Below, piece by piece: positions 63,005 through 64,000 of a DNA stretch of 64,000 nt (position 1 is its first letter; every line of letters begins with the position of its first letter). Source of the DNA: Pyrinomonadaceae bacterium MAG19_C2-C3 (GTDB lineage Bacteria; Acidobacteriota; Blastocatellia; Pyrinomonadales; Pyrinomonadaceae). Made by a program: the position numbers and the translations under genes. The stretch is taken from contig JANDLT010000022.1 of NCBI GenBank assembly GCA_024330265.1, forward strand, positions 1 through 64,000, read 5' to 3'. The notes under the pieces were generated by a model that worked only from the letters and a program-made list of their open reading frames with translations, searched no databases and was not told where the DNA came from.

Positions 63005-63994
63005 ATGAAAGTCTCGATTGCGATGTGTTCCTATAACGGCGGGCGTTACATCGAAGCCCAGCTCGAAAGTATCGCCGCACAGGAACGCGCCCCCGATGAA
63101 CTCATTATCTGCGATGATTGTTCGAGAGACGACACGCTTCAGGTTATCGAAGGCTTCGCGCGACGCGCGAGGTTTCCGGTGCGCGTTATCGCCAATCATA
63201 AAAATCTCGGCACGTCGAAAAACTTTGAACAGGCAATCGGCTTGTGCGTTGGAGAAATCATCCTGCTTGCCGATCAGGATGATGTCTGGATGCCGCAAAA
63301 GTTAAAACGCACCGAAGCCGCTTTCAACCGTCATCAAGAAACCGGTTTAGTGTTGTCGAATGCCGAAGTGGTTGATGAACGATTAGAGCCGCTAGGTTAT
63401 GACATCTGGCAGTTTGCCAATTTAGCGGCGGACGAGCGGCGGTGCATTGAGGATGGGCGCGGCTTCCGTACCATGCTCCGGCGAAGCGTCACATTCGGGA
63501 TTACGATGGCTTTCCATGCGCGTTATAAGAAAATGATTCTGCCGCTTCCCGGTAATCAAGCCGTGTTTAATAGCCCGTTGCCGATTCATGATAAATGGAT
63601 TGCGCTCATTATCGCCTCCGTTGCCCGCGTCGGATTGATTGAGGAAAAGTTGGTCTTGTACCGGCAACACGTCCACCAACAAACGGGTGCGGCACAGATG
63701 ATTCGTTCAACGCAACAGGGCGCATCCGCATGGCAACCGCTCAACCGAAACATGTTTGAATCGGCGGCGGCGACATACCGCGAACTGCGCGTCAGAATCG
63801 CGGCGCAGCCACGTCATCTATTACATAGCGATGACTTGAAAGAGTTAGACGCGCTTATCACGCATCTCGAAGCGCGGGCGCGTGTGCCGCTTCACAGATT
63901 AAAGCGCGTGCCGCATATCGTTCGGGAACTGGGTGGCGGGCGTTACCATCGTTATGCCAACGGTTGGCGGAGCGCAATCAAAGATTTGATGTGA
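63005..63994 (+). CDS. Family 2 glycosyltransferase
   Basis: The 329-residue protein begins MKVSIAMCSYNGGRYIEAQLESIAAQ. ELIICDDCSRDDTLQVI and EIILLADQDDVWMPQKLKR follow (QDD in the DxD place), then GITMAFHARYKKMIL and HDKWIALI. This is the rhamnosyltransferase-like GT2 form (family with LADQDDVW), which fits the rfbB/rfbD genes. It lies 82 bases beyond the previous gene. It ends six bases before the window edge. Confidence 0.93.
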   Translation: MKVSIAMCSYNGGRYIEAQLESIAAQERAPDELIICDDCSRDDTLQVIEGFARRARFPVRVIANHKNLGTSKNFEQAIGLCVGEIILLADQDDVWMPQKLKRTEAAFNRHQETGLVLSNAEVVDERLEPLGYDIWQFANLAADERRCIEDGRGFRTMLRRSVTFGITMAFHARYKKMILPLPGNQAVFNSPLPIHDKWIALIIASVARVGLIEEKLVLYRQHVHQQTGAAQMIRSTQQGASAWQPLNRNMFESAAATYRELRVRIAAQPRHLLHSDDLKELDALITHLEARARVPLHRLKRVPHIVRELGGGRYHRYANGWRSAIKDLM

Positions 63995-64000
63995 CGATTT

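Noticed and set aside
1..64000. tRNA, rRNA, riboswitch or replication-origin sequences
   Set aside because: I looked for cloverleaf-type or conserved riboswitch cores and DnaA-box clusters by eye and saw none I could support.

Overview
The window is a dense bacterial chromosome segment of about 64 kb with 58 supportable protein genes, including two that are very short or vestigial. No rRNA or tRNA gene and no transposase was seen. The best taxonomic guess is an Acidobacteriota of the Blastocatellia/Pyrinomonadaceae type. That is an inference from an Oar-like TonB-dependent receptor next to a large M14 peptidase, the style of the house-keeping genes, and abundant intergenic palindromes. It was not tested by search.

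Layout. Positions 1-10.5 kb hold secreted or membrane hypotheticals, XerC, a DksA/TraR zinc-finger protein, UvrA, PgsA, a PIN-type toxin-antitoxin pair and a secreted protein. Positions 10.9-20.4 kb hold a fatty acyl-CoA ligase, the TonB-dependent receptor, a small zinc-ribbon protein, the M14 peptidase and a CoxG-like protein. Positions 20.5-28.8 kb are mostly house-keeping: glutaredoxin, macrodomain protein, GatA/GatC, DciA-like DUF721 protein, Maf, a TlpA-fold protein without cysteines, PanC/PanB and FolK. Positions 28.9-36.6 kb are an accessory block of two paralogous Cys-rich, proline-linker, DUF4214 proteins (594 and 736 aa), a pair of STN-like paralogues, a lipoprotein, a coiled-coil secreted protein and a 45-codon fragment repeating the lipoprotein's C-terminus.

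Positions 37-47.2 kb hold an AlbA_2/Schlafen-type regulator, a Dabb protein, a PLP decarboxylase, a YgiT zinc finger, Mpl, and a complete stressosome module. The module runs rsbR-rsbS-rsbT, then an RsbT-like ATPase fused to a PP2C phosphatase, then an RsbT-like ATPase fused to a histidine kinase. Positions 47.5-64 kb are a surface-polysaccharide locus: HerA-type ATPase, DegT aminotransferase, Wzc-like tyrosine kinase, RfbD and RfbB on the minus strand, then Wzm/Wzt ABC exporter genes, four glycosyltransferases, a DUF6492-like protein and an FkbM methyltransferase on the plus strand.

The most striking non-gene signal is a set of short tandem repeats, mostly with a 7-nt unit. They sit as inverted arms (long hairpins) at gene junctions across the window, and unit sequences differ between loci. 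The repeat often begins inside the upstream ORF and supplies its last residues and stop codon (GatC, FolK, RsbR, the PP2C fusion, the histidine kinase, RfbD), then runs to just before the next start codon. A separate 216-bp MITE-like element has inserted into the loop of one such hairpin between rsbR and rsbS. Other palindromic families (29-bp arms with 14-nt loops, REP-like clusters, CACGAA-type palindromes) fill most remaining gaps.

All coordinates and motifs were read by eye. Family names come from remembered motif knowledge, not from a search.
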